Shown piece after piece: positions 32,837 through 45,121 of a DNA stretch of 64,000 nt (the stretch's first letter is position 1; every line of letters starts with the position of its first letter). Position numbers and translations under genes: made by a program. The stretch is from Magnetospirillum sp. (GTDB taxonomy: Bacteria > Pseudomonadota > Alphaproteobacteria > Rhodospirillales > Magnetospirillaceae): assembly GCA_024707145.1 (NCBI GenBank), contig JANQAI010000005.1, forward strand, positions 930,001 to 994,000, given 5' to 3'. Under the pieces are notes generated by a model. It searched no databases. It was given only the letters and a program-made list of their open reading frames with translations, and was not told the origin of the DNA.

Positions 32837-33352
32837 TCAATGGTACAGGCCGACATAGGCGACCAGATCCTGGCCCTGCACGCGCTTCACGAAGGTGGTT
32901 TTCGGCTCGATCCGGTTGCTGGCCGGGTTCAGCCAGCGGTAGTCCACCCAGCCCTCGCCCGAGTCCCGCGCCACCGACAGGATGTCGCGCACGATGTCGC
33001 GCCCGTCCGGGTCCTTCACATTGATCACGCTCATCCCGACTCCGGCGGGCCGGGGCGGATAGACCTTCCACACCCCGGCGAAGTCGATGACCGTGACGTA
33101 GAGCGCGCCGTGCCGGAATTCGCCGTCGCGGTTGAACGCCGCCGCCGCCGCCTCCAGCCCCCGTGCGGCGATGAGCTCCGCCGCCTTCAGCGCGACGGCG
33201 CGGACCTGCTCGCGCTCCGGATCGCCGGGCTGGGCGAGGACGCCCGCCGGGCGGACCGGCGCGATCAGAAGGGCGGCCAGCAAAACCCACAAGACGCGGA
33301 GCGGCGGCGTTCGGACGAAGGCGCTCGGAGCAAATCTCGTGGCAGAATTCAT
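32837..33352 (-). CDS. exported single-Cache-domain protein
   Basis: 171 residues. The signal peptide (LRVLWVLLAALLIAPVRPAG, cleavage near VLAQ) precedes a Cache-type sensor fold: AAAAAFNRDGEFRHGALYVT, VYPPRPAGVGMSVINVKDPD, GWVDYRWLNPASNRIEPKTT and VKRVQGQDLVAYVG. Freestanding periplasmic Cache proteins bind small ligands, sometimes for a partner receptor; none is adjacent. The gene appears complete and is alone on its strand. Confidence 0.85.
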   Translation of the reverse strand: MNSATRFAPSAFVRTPPLRVLWVLLAALLIAPVRPAGVLAQPGDPEREQVRAVALKAAELIAARGLEAAAAAFNRDGEFRHGALYVTVIDFAGVWKVYPPRPAGVGMSVINVKDPDGRDIVRDILSVARDSGEGWVDYRWLNPASNRIEPKTTFVKRVQGQDLVAYVGLYH

Positions 33353-33611
33353 GGCAAATCCCCCGGACCGGCCACTGCGGAAACGTGGCGCGGAAACGTG
33401 ATGCGGAAAAGGGCGCCGATCGGTTCGCCCACTGTCGAAAGAAAGTCGGTGTTCGGCAATCGGGCATCCTGCGGCCTATTGCCGCAAAGTTCCGCGCGCG
33501 CCACACTGTCCGCAGCGTCCGGAACCACCAAGGCCCGCCCAGCCTCCGCCGATCCCTCGGCCCCATCCAACGGAGCGCGCCGGCCCGGACCGCATTTGGG
33601 AGGAGCATCGC

Positions 33612-34536
33612 ATGCGCATCGCAATCATGGGGGCGGGCGCGGTCGGCGGCTATTTCGGCGCGCGCCTCGCGGCAACCCGCGGAGCCGAGGTGCATTTCAT
33701 CGCCCGCGGCCCCGCATCTGGAGGCCATCCGCCGCGACGGCCTGCGCATCGAGAGCGAGGCCGCCCCCTGCATCTGACCGACGTCCGGGCGACCGACGAC
33801 CCGGCGACGATCGGGCCGGTCGACCTCGTTCTGTTCGCCGTCAAGCTGTGGGACACCGACCGCGCGGCGGAGGCCTGCCGCCCGCTGGTGAAGCCCGGCA
33901 CCGTGGTCGTCACCGTGCAGAACGGGGTCACCGGCCTGGACACGCTGTGCCAGATCCTGGGGCGGGAGCATGTGGCGGGCGGGGTCGCCCACATCGGTGC
34001 CACCATCGCCGCCCCCGGCGTGATCCGCCACACCGGCACCCTGGCCCGCCTGACCTACGGGGAACTGGACGGGCGCCCCTCCCCCCGGCTGACCGCCTTC
34101 CACGCGCTGGCCGAGGCGGCCGGGTTCGAGGCGGTGCTGTCCGCGGCGATCCTGCGCGCGCAGTGGGAGAAGTTCGCCTTCCTGGCGCCCTTCAGCGGCG
34201 TCACCGCCCTGACCCGCCAGCCCGCCGGGGTGATCCGCCGCGTGCCGGAAAGCCGCGCCCTGTTCCTCGACGCGGTGGCCGAGGTCGCCCGGCTGGCCCG
34301 CGCCCGCGACGTGGATCTGGGCACCGGCATCGTCGCCCGCGTCGAAACCCTGCTCGACGGCCTGCCGCCCGCCATGACCTCGTCCATGCTGAACGACCTG
34401 ACGCGGGGCGGGCGGCTGGAGCTGCCCTGGCTGTCCGGGGCAGTGGTGCAGCTGGGGTCGGAGCTGGGGGGTGCCGACGCCCGTCCACCGGGTGGTCGCG
34501 GCGGCCCTGGCGCCCTACGCCGACGGCCCGCCATAA
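33612..34536 (+). CDS. panE: 2-dehydropantoate 2-reductase-family protein, three frameshifts
   Basis: About 308 residues. MRIAIMGAGAVGGYFGARLA is the NADPH fold; VILVKLWDTD-like LFAVKLWDTD and TVQNGVTGLDTL follow; WEKFAFLAPF carries the catalytic Lys region. An extra C near 33,713 and a missing C near 33,770 compensate one another, with HLEAIRRDGLRIES readable between them in another frame. An extra G near 34,470 hides the end (VPTPVHRVVAAALAPYADGP). It reduces ketopantoate in pantothenate synthesis, though several paralogues have other 2-oxo-acid substrates. Confidence 0.82.
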
Positions 34537-34781
34537 CGGGACACCCCACCGGGGGCGGCGTGACGTCATGCCGCCCCTTTTTTCCATCGACAGCTCCCCC
34601 CGCCACGGGTGGACCATAACCTTGAAAAGGCACCGTTTTTAAAGCACCGGACCAGTCCGGCACCCTGTCAGGGCCACGCGCGCCGCCGGTGCTTCCGGCC
34701 ACAGCGTCCCACCCGGCCCACCCAGGCCACCCGGCGTTCCGGCCTATGCCCACACGGGAAGACGCCATACGGGAGGTGTGC

Positions 34782-36822
34782 ATGCCCCATACACAGATCC
34801 AGACGGCCCGCTGCGCCGCGCTGGTCGGCCCCTATCTCAGCGGCAAGACATCGCTTCTGGAAAGCCTGCTGTCCGCCGCCGGGGCGACCACGCGCAAGGG
34901 CAGCGTCCGCGACGGCAACGCGGTCGGCGACAGTTCCCCCGAGGCCAAGGCCCGGCAGATGAGCGTCGAGGTCAACGTCGCCTCCTTCGAGTTCCTGGGC
35001 GAGCGCTGGAGCGTGCTCGACTGCCCCGGTTCGGTGGAGCTGGCCTGCGAGACGCAGAACGCCCTGATGGTGGCGGACGTCGCCGTGATCGTGGCCGAGG
35101 CGGCGCCGGAAAAGGCCGTGCTGCTCGCCCCCTGTTCAAGTTCCTCGACGACAACCGCATCCCGCACCTGCTGTTCATCAACAAGGTGGACAGCCTGGGC
35201 GACCTGCGGGTGCGCGACGTGGTGCAGGCCTATCAGGCGGTGTCGGCGCGCAAGCTGGTGCTGCGCGAGGTGCCGATCCGCGAGGGCGGCAAGATCACCG
35301 GCTTCGTCGATCTGGTCAGCGAGCGCGCCTGGCACTTCAACCCGCACAAGCCGTCCAACCTCGTCCAGATCCCCGACAGCCTGAAGGACCGCGAGCACGA
35401 GGCCCGGCAGGAGATGCTGGAGGCGGTGGCCGACTACGACGACGCGCTCCTGGAAAAGCTGCTGGAGGACGTCGCCCCCGACACGCAGGAGGTCTACGAC
35501 CGGCTGGCCAGGGAGCTGGCCGACGACCTGATCGTCCCGGTCTTCTTCGGCTCGGCCGAGAACGACAACGGCATCCGCCGCCTGCTGAAGGCGCTGCGCC
35601 ACGAGGGGCCCGACGTCGCCACCTCGGCGGAGCGCGCCGGCATCCCCGCCGACGCGACGGTGGCCGCCCAGGTCTTCAAGACGCTGAACGGCTCCCACGC
35701 CGGCAAGATCAGCCTCGCGCGGGTCTGGCGCGGCACCGTCAACGACGGCATGACGCTGGGCGGGGAGCGGGTGTCCGGCGTCTTCCGCATGATGGGCCAC
35801 ACTCAGGAGAAGCTGTCCCAGGCGGCGGTTGGCGAGGTGGTGGCGCTCGGCCGGCTGGACAAGGCGGCGACCGGCGACCTGCTGACCGACAAGGGCAACG
35901 CCGGCCGGTCGGCGCCGTGGCCGGAGCTGCCGCCGCCCGTCTTCGGCCTCGCCCTGCACGCCCAGAACCGCAACGACGAGGTGAAGCTGACCGCCGCCAT
36001 CCAGAAGCTGGTGGAGGAGGACCCGTCGCTGAGGCTGGAGCAGTCCACCGACACCGGCGAGCTGGTGCTGTGGGGCCAGGGCGACATCCATCTCCAGATC
36101 GCCATGGACCGGCTGCGCAACAAGTTCAACGTCACGGTCAGGGGCGTGCCGCCGCAGGTGCCCTACCGCGAGTCGATCCGCAAGGGCACCGCCCACCACG
36201 CCCGCTACAAGCGGCAGACCGGCGGCCACGGCCAGTTCGCCGACATCCATGTGGAGGTCAAGCCGCTGCCCCGCGGCACCGGCTTCCAGTTCGAGGACGG
36301 CATCGTCGGCGGCGTCGTGCCGCGCCAGTTCATCCCGGCGGTGGAGACCGGCGTGCGCGACTACGCGGTGCGCGGGCCGCTGGGCTTCCCCGTGGTGGAT
36401 TTCGCGGTGAAGCTGACCGGCGGGCAGTTCCACGCCGTGGACAGCTCCGAGATGGCCTTCAAGACGGTGGCGCGGCAGGCGATGAGCGAGGCGCTGCCGG
36501 CCTGCGAGCCGGTGCTTCTGGAGCCGATCCTGACCGTCTCCATCGCCGTGCCCAGCGACTTCACCTCGAAGGTGCAGCGGCTGGTCAGCGGGGGCGGCGC
36601 GGTCAAATCCTCGGCTACGACGCGCGCCCCGGCTGGCAGGGCTGGGACGAGGTGAAGGCCTATCTGCCGCAGGCCGAGATGCACGACCTGATCGTCGAGC
36701 TGCGCTCCCTGTCGCTCGGCGTCGGCACCTTCACCTGGAGCTTCGAACGGTTGCAGGAGCTGACCGGCAAGGCCGCCGACAAGGCGGTGGAGATCCGCAA
36801 GGAAACGCTGGCCGCGCAGTAA
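34782..36822 (+). CDS. fusA: elongation factor G paralogue, two frameshifts
   Basis: About 680 residues. The P loop is GPYLSGKTS, the switch II motif is LDCPGS (not the usual DTPGH), and the base-specificity motif is NKVD. Domains II to V follow (KTLNGSHAGKISLARVWRGT, GQGDIHLQIAMDRLRNKFNV, KRQTGGHGQFADIHVEVKPL, LGYDARPGWQGWDEVKAYLP). A C is missing near 35,133 and two bases are extra near 36,595. DCPG marks a divergent EF-G-like group, so this is probably a secondary factor and not the main translocase. A GGGAGGTG site precedes the ATG. Confidence 0.88.
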
Positions 36823-36842
36823 CCGGCGGCGTGGGGGTGCGC

Positions 36843-36874
36843 GGGGCCGGGGGCGCGTCCTCCGGCCCCCTTTC
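36843..36874 (+). terminator. hairpin terminator after the EF-G paralogue
   Basis: GGGGCCGG (36843-36850) pairs with CCGGCCCC (36862-36869) and is followed by CCTTTCC, about 20 bases after the stop. Confidence 0.5.
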
Positions 36875-37029
36875 CATGGCCAGACGGCGCGCAGCGGTCT
36901 TGCGGGCGCAAGACCGGAGAAAGAAAATCAGCTCAACAATAAATCAGTGCGCAAAACAATATGTAAGTCTTTCATAGCCCGCCATGTGATGAGGGCAAGA
37001 GTGCGATGCATCGATTGCGCTTCTGGTAT

Positions 37030-37041
37030 TTGGTATACCAA
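37030..37041. promoter_or_regulatory. palindromic operator TTGGTATACCAA
   Basis: Perfect 12-base palindrome, 35 bases before the small ORF at 37,076. TTGGT-N2-ACCAA is the form of sites bound by FCD-type GntR regulators. A near copy lies before the Nramp-related gene at 38,179. Confidence 0.5.
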
Positions 37042-37075
37042 GATACAGTGTCGTCATCGAACGACGGAGATGATC

Positions 37076-37273
37076 ATGACCTACGCGACTGTGACCCATC
37101 TGCATGCCAACCAGAACGGCACGAAGGGTTCGACGTTCCTGCAGGCCTTCAAGTCCTTCATGAACGCCTGGTGCGAAAAGTCCCGTCTGTACGGGAGTCC
37201 TGTGAACATGCCTTGCGGACATCCGGACGACACCGGACGACGAAAGGGCCGCGATCCAGTCGCGGCCCTTTCT
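37076..37273 (+). CDS. small ORF with strong ribosome-binding site, 3' end unclear
   Basis: GGAG ends 6 bases before an ATG reading MTYATVTHLHANQNGTKGST and FLQAFKSFMNAWCEKSRLYG. I do not recognise it. The frame runs without a stop into a terminator-type hairpin at 37,246-37,273, so the true stop is probably hidden by an indel near 37,220-37,240, giving about 50-55 residues. A palindromic operator lies just upstream, which supports an expressed, regulated peptide. Confidence 0.4.
37246..37273 (+). terminator. terminator after the small ORF
   Basis: AAAGGGCCGCG and CGCGGCCCTTT form an 11-bp stem around a short loop, ending in TTTCT. Confidence 0.7.
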
Positions 37274-37339
37274 GATTCCAGCGCCATTAAAACCCGCGCG
37301 TTTTTTTTTGTTGTTCGACGCCGTCACACCGATACGGCG

Positions 37340-37555
37340 TCAATCCGACGTCTCCGTCGCGATCCACAGATGACGGCGGGTCCCACGCGGAGGCCGGTTC
37401 ATGTTGGCTGGCCGTCCCCAGGGCCGCACGGGAGCGATGAGGGCGCCCGGGTCCCGGTGGCTTCCCCACACCGCGGTCAGCAGGGTCGCGATGCCGGTCG
37501 CGGCGAAGGTGGCAAGGCACAGCGCCACGGCGAGTGTGATCGGATCCAGAACCAT
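37340..37555 (-). CDS. small single-span membrane protein
   Basis: 71 residues starting MVLDPITLAVALCLATFAAT, with one hydrophobic segment to about residue 28 and then a basic, Arg/Pro-rich tail (MNRPPRGTRRHLWIAT). GGGAG precedes the ATG. It matches no family I can name. Alternative upstream starts give Arg-rich leader sequence and are less likely. Confidence 0.4.
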   Translation of the reverse strand: MVLDPITLAVALCLATFAATGIATLLTAVWGSHRDPGALIAPVRPWGRPANMNRPPRGTRRHLWIATETSD

Positions 37556-37916
37556 GGACGCTCCCGCAGAAACTGGTCGGCGCGCCGGCTTCAGGCAGCG
37601 CAATCCTCTGAGGCAACACCCCGACAACAGATTGGCCGGCGCGCGTTGCACGGCTTCCCGCTCGCCTTAACCTTCAGCATAGATGTTTTCAGTTCCGCGG
37701 GACCCGCGCTTTTTTCACAGGGCGGCAAACCACAGGAACCGGCGCGGTTCCTTCGCGCCGAGCCGTCCGGCTTTAAAATTCACTCAGCTATTGGATTAAA
37801 AACCTAGCCGATGCGTCTCCCGCGCCATTGCCGCCGCAGGATCTGGCGGGCGCGACCATCAGATTTCATCCCAGAAGATGTCAAAAAAATTTTGTCTTCA
37901 TAATACTGATACGAGA

Positions 37917-37950
37917 AAAGGCTGCCCCTGACTCAACAGGGACAGCCTTT
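37917..37950. terminator. hairpin, orientation uncertain
   Basis: AAAGGCTGCCCCTG (37917-37930) pairs with CAGGGACAGCCTTT (37937-37950) with one mismatch and a 6-base loop. It lies away from any confident stop, so it may terminate an undetected small transcript. Confidence 0.45.
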
Positions 37951-38177
37951 GGGGGAGGTGACGCAGCGGGCGGCCCAAGCTCGCTGAGTCCATTGGCATA
38001 TGGATGCATCCGTTAACCTGCGCAACCAAGCGATTTGGTCATGAATTCCTTTTCATGATTCACGGATTAATCATAGCCGATGTGGGTAGAGGTGGTTTTA
38101 GTCCCGAGATTTGATTTTTTTTCTGAGTCTGAAAAACGCCCCGCTCTCCCAGATTTTTTTCCTACACCTCGCTGATA

Positions 38178-38191
38178 TTTGGCATACCAAA
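38178..38191. promoter_or_regulatory. operator-like TTTGGCATACCAAA before the Nramp-related gene
   Basis: A 14-base palindrome with one central mismatch, sharing ATTTGGYATACCAA with the site at 37,030. It lies about 130 bases before the transporter start. Confidence 0.45.
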
Positions 38192-38319
38192 CTATGGCGT
38201 GCGGGAAACCAGCCCCTGCAGCAAAGCACGGATCGGAAAAGGAGCCGGACGGAAACGGGCCGAAAATTTCTCGAACGGCCCGACGCCAATCGACAGGCCA
38301 ATCCTAGGGAGGAACGGGA

Positions 38320-39721
38320 ATGAGCGTCAGCTCGACGAACAGCGCGGCCATCGACGCCGATGGCCCATACGGCGCCGCCGCGGACGGCAGCGCCAGGAAG
38401 GTCATCCGGTTGGAAGCCCCCGGCACTGGCTTCATGGACACCTGGAAGGCCATGGGGCCCGGCATCGCCGCGGCGATGACCGGCATCGGCGCCAGCCACA
38501 TCATGCACGCGCCGACCGCCGGCGCGCTGTACGGCTACGATCTGCTGTGGGTGATCCTGGCCGCCTACATCATCAAATACTGCGCCTTCGAATTCGCCCA
38601 CCGCTACACGATGGTGAAGGGCGAATCCATCATCAACGCCTACCACCGCGTCGGCACTTGGCCGCTGTGGTTCATGATCTTCCAGGGCTTCGCCAACACC
38701 GTGGGCATCGCCGGCCGCGCGCTGGGCTGCGCGGCGCTGATGTGGGCCGCCTTCCCCTTCATGTCGCTCCAGCTCTGGGCGGTCGCCATCCTGCTGCTGA
38801 CCGTGGGCATCCTGTGGATGGGCAGCTACAAGGCGGTCGAGGGCATCTGCAAGATCCTCATCATCGTCTTCGCCGTGTCCTGTTTCGTGGCCTTCGCGCT
38901 CCAGGCCCCGCCGCCGGGCGAGTATCTGTCGCGCCTGCTGCCGACCCTGCCGCCGATCGGCTCGATGATGCTGTTCGGCGCCATGTTCGGCTATTTCCCG
39001 ACCACGCTGGAGGTCGCGCCCATGCAGTCGAACTGGGCCGTCGACAAGAAGGCCGGCATGGTTAAGGTCAACGAGATGCGGGCCCAGGGGCACACCGTGC
39101 ACCTGGACCCCAACTACATGAAGAACAGCCTGATCCTGTTCAAGCGCGACATGAACATCAGCTACATCATCTCGATGCTGTCGGGCATGATCTTCCCTGA
39201 TCGTCGGCGCCGTGGTGCTGCACCCGCAGGGGCTGGTGCCCAAGGGCTCGGAGATGGGCACGACCATCGCCAGCATCTACACCGACACCTTCGGCGCCTG
39301 GATCTTCCCGGTCATCATCGCCGGCGGCGTGGCCGCCCTGTTCTCCACCGTCTTCACCTACTTCGACGGTCAGGCCCGCCTGTTCGAGGAATGCGTGGTG
39401 CGTCTGAAGCGCGACTGGGACACCGCGGCGATCCGCAAGCTGCTCTACCGCGGCATGCAGGTGGTGTGGCTGGTCGCCGGCATCGCGGTGGTCTACGGCC
39501 TGCCCGAGCCGATCTTCGTGGTCCAGCTCGCCTCGGTCATGGCGCTGGTCTTCTCGCCGGTCCTGTTCTGGCTGACCATCAAGGCGGTCAAGGACAACTT
39601 CACCAGCGATTTCGAGCGCGATCTTCTGCCGAGCAAGGTCCAGTTCGCCTGGGCCTGGGGCGGAACGATCAGCTTGGTCGGCTTGACGCTCTACGTCCTC
39701 ATCACGAAGTTCCTCATGTGA
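38320..39721 (+). CDS. Nramp-related metal-ion transporter, one frameshift
   Basis: About 467 residues with ten or eleven membrane segments. MGPGIAAAMTGIGASHIMHA occupies the place of the metal-binding helix, where canonical Nramp has DPGN. The later MPHN-type motif is also absent (FGYFPTTLEVAPMQSN instead). It therefore belongs to a divergent branch and its ion cannot be assumed to be manganese or iron. An extra C near 39,198 shifts the frame; the reading resumes LIVGAVVLHP. The ATG follows GGGAGGAACGGGA. A GntR-like operator lies upstream. Confidence 0.8.
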
Positions 39722-39877
39722 CGACGCGCGGCTGAAAATGATGTGCGGCGAATAAGAAACTTGCGTGGGCGTCATGGCGAAGCCGCCATGACGCCACATT
39801 CTTTTCACAAATTGCTGTTTCACGAACTTCCCGGCAATCCCGCCCCTCCGACCAAACCAGAAAAGGAAACAAGCGCC

Positions 39878-41106
<1,229 letters not shown>

Positions 41107-41110
41107 CCGG

Positions 41111-41132
41111 GAGGGGGCCTCCGGGCCCCCTC
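41111..41132 (+). terminator. hairpin after nhaA
   Basis: GAGGGGGCC pairs with GGCCCCCTC across a 4-base loop, 4 bases after the stop; there is no T tract. Confidence 0.4.
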
Positions 41133-41175
41133 GCCTGCCCCCCAATTCGCATCGGCCGTGAAGGTCGGCGCCGTT

Positions 41176-41199
41176 AAAGCGGATTGCAATCCGCTTTGG
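41176..41199. repeat. palindromic repeat AAAGCGGATTGCAATCCGCTTT
   Basis: A short near-perfect palindrome between nhaA and the insertion sequence, resembling the second palindrome at 41,264-41,290. Together they look like dispersed repetitive extragenic palindromes. Confidence 0.55.
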
Positions 41200-41263
41200 A
41201 TCGCGACGGCGGTCCCGGCCGCACATGCGGCCGAAGCCCGCCGGCAAGTGAGGCGATGTGAGT

Positions 41264-41290
41264 TCTAAAGCGAACGGAAGTTCGCTTTAG
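41264..41290. repeat. second palindrome, bordering the insertion sequence
   Basis: CTAAAGCGAAC and GTTCGCTTTAG flank a 4-base loop. Its last four bases, TTAG, are the target-site duplication of the adjoining insertion sequence. Confidence 0.65.
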
Positions 41291-42596
41291 CAGGCTGCGG
41301 AAAAAAAGGCTGTGCCTGGCCGGCCTGTCGTGATTCTCTCCGATCGTTGAGAATACTGCTGGCGATGGGATGATGCGGGGATCGGACGACCACAGCGAGG
41401 GCCTGTTCAGCTATGTAAGCTGTGAGGCCCGTGTTCCAGCGAGCCATCCTCTGCGAGCGATCCGGGCCATCGTGGATGAAGCGCTGGAGGTGATGTCGCC
41501 AGCCTTCGAGGGTCTGTACTCCAAGATCGGGCGGCCGTCGATCCCGCCGGAGAAGCTGCTGCGGGCGCTGCTGCTCCAAGCCTTCTACTCGGTGCGCTCG
41601 GAACGTCAGTTGATGGAGCAGCTTGACTACAACCTGCTGTTCCGCTGGTTCGTCGGCTTGTCGATGGATGCCCCGGTTTGGGACGTGACGGTGTTCACCA
41701 AGAACCGTGAACGTTTGCTGGCCGGCGACGTGGCGGCCAAGTTCCTGGCCACCGTGCTGGGCCAGCCGAAGGTCAAGGCGCTGCTGTCGGATGAGCATTT
41801 CTCGGTGGACGGCACGCTGATCGAGGCCTGGGCGTCGGTGAAGAGCTTCCGGCCCAAGGACGGCAGCGGCGAGCCGCCGGGGGCGGGGCGCAACGGCGAC
41901 CGCGACTTCCATGGCGAGAAGCGGTCCAACGAGACCCATGCGTCGACCAGCGATCCCGAGGCGCGGTTGTACCGCAAGGGCAACGGGCAGCCTGCGAGGC
42001 TGGCCTTCATGGGCCATGCGTTGATGGAGAACCGTCACGCCTTGGTGGTGAATGTCCGGCTCACCGCGGCCACCGGTCTGGCTGAACGCGAAGCGGCGGT
42101 TTCCATGGTCGAGGCCATCCCCGGCCGCCACCGCATCACGGTGGGCGCCGACAAGGCTTACGACACCAAGGATTTCGTGGCGAACATGCACGAGTTGGGC
42201 GCCGCTGCGCATGTCGCGCAAAACACGAGCAACCGCCGCTCGGCGATCGACGGCCGGACCACCCGCCACCCCGGCTACGCCGTCAGCCTAGAATCCGCAA
42301 GCGGATCGAGGAGGTGTTCGGCTGGATCAAGGGAGCCGGCTTGCGCAAAACGCGTCATCGCGGCACGGCCCGCGTCGGTTGGATGTTCACCTTGACCGCC
42401 GCCGCCTACAACCTGATCCGGCTACCCAAGCTGCTGGCGGCGGCATAATCACGCCCGGAGTCCGCCTCAACGGCGGCTCCGGGCGTCTCAGAGCACGAAA
42501 AGGCGCTCCATTCTCACAAAAACGGGCGTCAGAAACGCCATTTTCAAGCCTCAGCGGAGCCAAAAAGCCAGAATATGTTCGTTTTTCCGCGACCTG
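41291..42596 (+). mobile_element. complete IS5-family insertion sequence, 1,306 bp
   Basis: Ends read CAGGCTGCGGAAAAA on the left and, in reverse complement, CAGGTCGCGGAAAAA on the right (13 of 15 match). TTAG directly repeats at 41287-41290 and 42597-42600; this fits the YTAR target of the IS5 group. A single transposase gene fills the element. Ends and duplication are intact, which argues for a recent insertion. Confidence 0.88.
41370..42448 (+). CDS. IS5-family DDE transposase, one frameshift
   Basis: About 360 residues. The N-terminal IS5-type domain reads LLRALLLQAFYSVRSERQLM and LLFRWFVGLSMDAPVWD. The catalytic Asp residues are in SVDGTLIEAW and VGADKAYDTKDF. The Glu is in RIEEVFGWIKGAGLRKTRHR, which is reached only after a frame change near 42,290. 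The end is AAYNLIRLPKLLAAA. The shift may be an error or may inactivate this copy. Confidence 0.88.
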
Positions 42597-42610
42597 TTAG
42601 GGGTGGATCA

Positions 42611-42958
42611 TCAAGGGTGATAGTCCGGATCGTCGGGCTCGTTGGGCGTCATCGCGACGACCTCCTCGGAGGTCGGGGTGCTCCAGCCGCTCAGCTTGGA
42701 AATCCAGGCGTTGCCCGCGATCTTGGTCCAGCCATTGCCATTCCATTTGTAGTGGACATGGGCGCGCACCGTGATCGGGTCCGTGCCCTCGACGGCGACG
42801 TTCGGCCATTGGATGGTCAGGGTGTACTGGTAGCCCAGCTTGACCCAGTCCGCCTGTGGCACCTTCACGAAGAAGGGATTGCCATCGTCGGGACCCGGAT
42901 TGGCCAGAAGGGAGGTGGCTGCGGCAATCTTCCGCTGGTTCGGTGGGACATAAGGCAT
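42611..42958 (-). CDS. uncharacterised 115-residue soluble protein
   Basis: MPYVPPNQRKIAAATSLLAN starts after a CAGGAG site. The middle is beta-rich (LGYQYTLTIQWPNVAVEGTD, AHVHYKWNGNGWTKIAGNAW) and the end acidic (NEPDDPDYHP). There is no signal peptide or known domain. The insertion sequence lies 14 bases beyond its stop and leaves it intact. Confidence 0.55.
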   Translation of the reverse strand: MPYVPPNQRKIAAATSLLANPGPDDGNPFFVKVPQADWVKLGYQYTLTIQWPNVAVEGTDPITVRAHVHYKWNGNGWTKIAGNAWISKLSGWSTPTSEEVVAMTPNEPDDPDYHP

Positions 42959-43077
42959 CGTCGTGATGCTCCTGATCGTTGTTCTCCAAAGGCGACACCG
43001 GCGATGACGGCGCGACCCCGTACCACAGACGACCACACGCACAAGGCGTGAAAGCCCCTTCGATCCGGCACATAAGA

Positions 43078-43110
43078 AAAGGGCCGGAGGCTTTCGCCCC
43101 CGGCCCTTTC
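43078..43110 (-). terminator. terminator of the right-half aatA
   Basis: AAAGGGCCGG (43078-43087) pairs with CCGGCCCTTT (43100-43109). On the minus strand it is followed by T-rich sequence, about 45 bases after the aatA stop. Confidence 0.7.
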
Positions 43111-43152
43111 TCCGACGACCGGCCTTGACGACCGGTCAAAAGCCGCCGGAGA

Positions 43153-44469
<1,317 letters not shown>

Positions 44470-44622
44470 TCACTCCCCGAGCGGGGCGGTTTCCCGGCAG
44501 ACGGACGCACCGTCCGGCGCAAAGGCCGGATGCTGCACCGCACAGGCCCGGCTTGACAGCCCGCGCCGCGAACGGGGTATCTTACCTCTTTCTAATCAAA
44601 ACCCACCATCCGGAGGATCTGC

Positions 44623-45057
44623 ATGCTCACCCGCGTCACGCTGGCCGCCACGGCCGCCCTGCTCCTCGTCGGTATCGGCGGCACGGCGATGGCCCAGGAT
44701 TCGATCAAGGCGCGCAAGGACGGTTTCCAGACCAGCAAGAACGCGATGGCCGAGATCAAGGACCTGCTGGGGAGCGACAAGGTCGCCCAGGTCGGCCCGG
44801 CCGCCCAGCGCATGAGCGCCTTCGCCGCCCAGATCCCCACCCTGTTCCCGGCGGGCAGCGACAAGGGCGACACCAAGGCCAAGGCCGACATCTGGGCGAA
44901 CAACGCCGACTTCACCGCCAAGGCCCAGGCCTACGAGGCGGCCGCCAAGGGGCTGGAAGCCGCCGCCGCGTCCGGCGACAAGGCCGCCACCGCCAAGCAG
45001 TTCGCCGCCGTGGGCGGCGCCTGCAAGGCCTGCCACGAGCGCTACCGCGCCGATTGA
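44623..45057 (+). CDS. cytochrome c' (class II, four-helix)
   Basis: 144 residues. A signal peptide (LAATAALLLVGIGGTAMAQD) exports it to the periplasm. The heme motif CKACHERYR is at the extreme C terminus, the hallmark of class II cytochromes c' and c-556. Helical segments with a conserved KDGFQTSKNAM start precede it. Such proteins bind nitric oxide or carry electrons. It converges with a cytochrome b561 gene, a likely membrane partner. Confidence 0.92.
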   Translation: MLTRVTLAATAALLLVGIGGTAMAQDSIKARKDGFQTSKNAMAEIKDLLGSDKVAQVGPAAQRMSAFAAQIPTLFPAGSDKGDTKAKADIWANNADFTAKAQAYEAAAKGLEAAAASGDKAATAKQFAAVGGACKACHERYRAD

Positions 45058-45076
45058 TCCGGCAAGCCCGCGAACG

Positions 45077-45102
45077 CCTTCCCCGCCGGTTGCGGGGGAA
45101 GG
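45077..45102. terminator. hairpin between convergent cytochrome genes
   Basis: CCTTCCCCGC pairs with GCGGGGGAAGG with one bulged G, midway between the two stops. Confidence 0.45.
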
Positions 45103-45121
45103 CCCCGTGGGATCAGGAACC

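Larger units (their letters stand above)
36875..38319. other. 1.4-kb regulatory stretch with two small ORFs
   Basis: Besides the two small ORFs, operators and hairpins listed separately, no further gene is supported. The DNA is clearly richer in A and T than its surroundings, especially at 36,930-37,060 and 37,860-38,180, as expected for promoters or recently acquired DNA. Confidence 0.5.
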
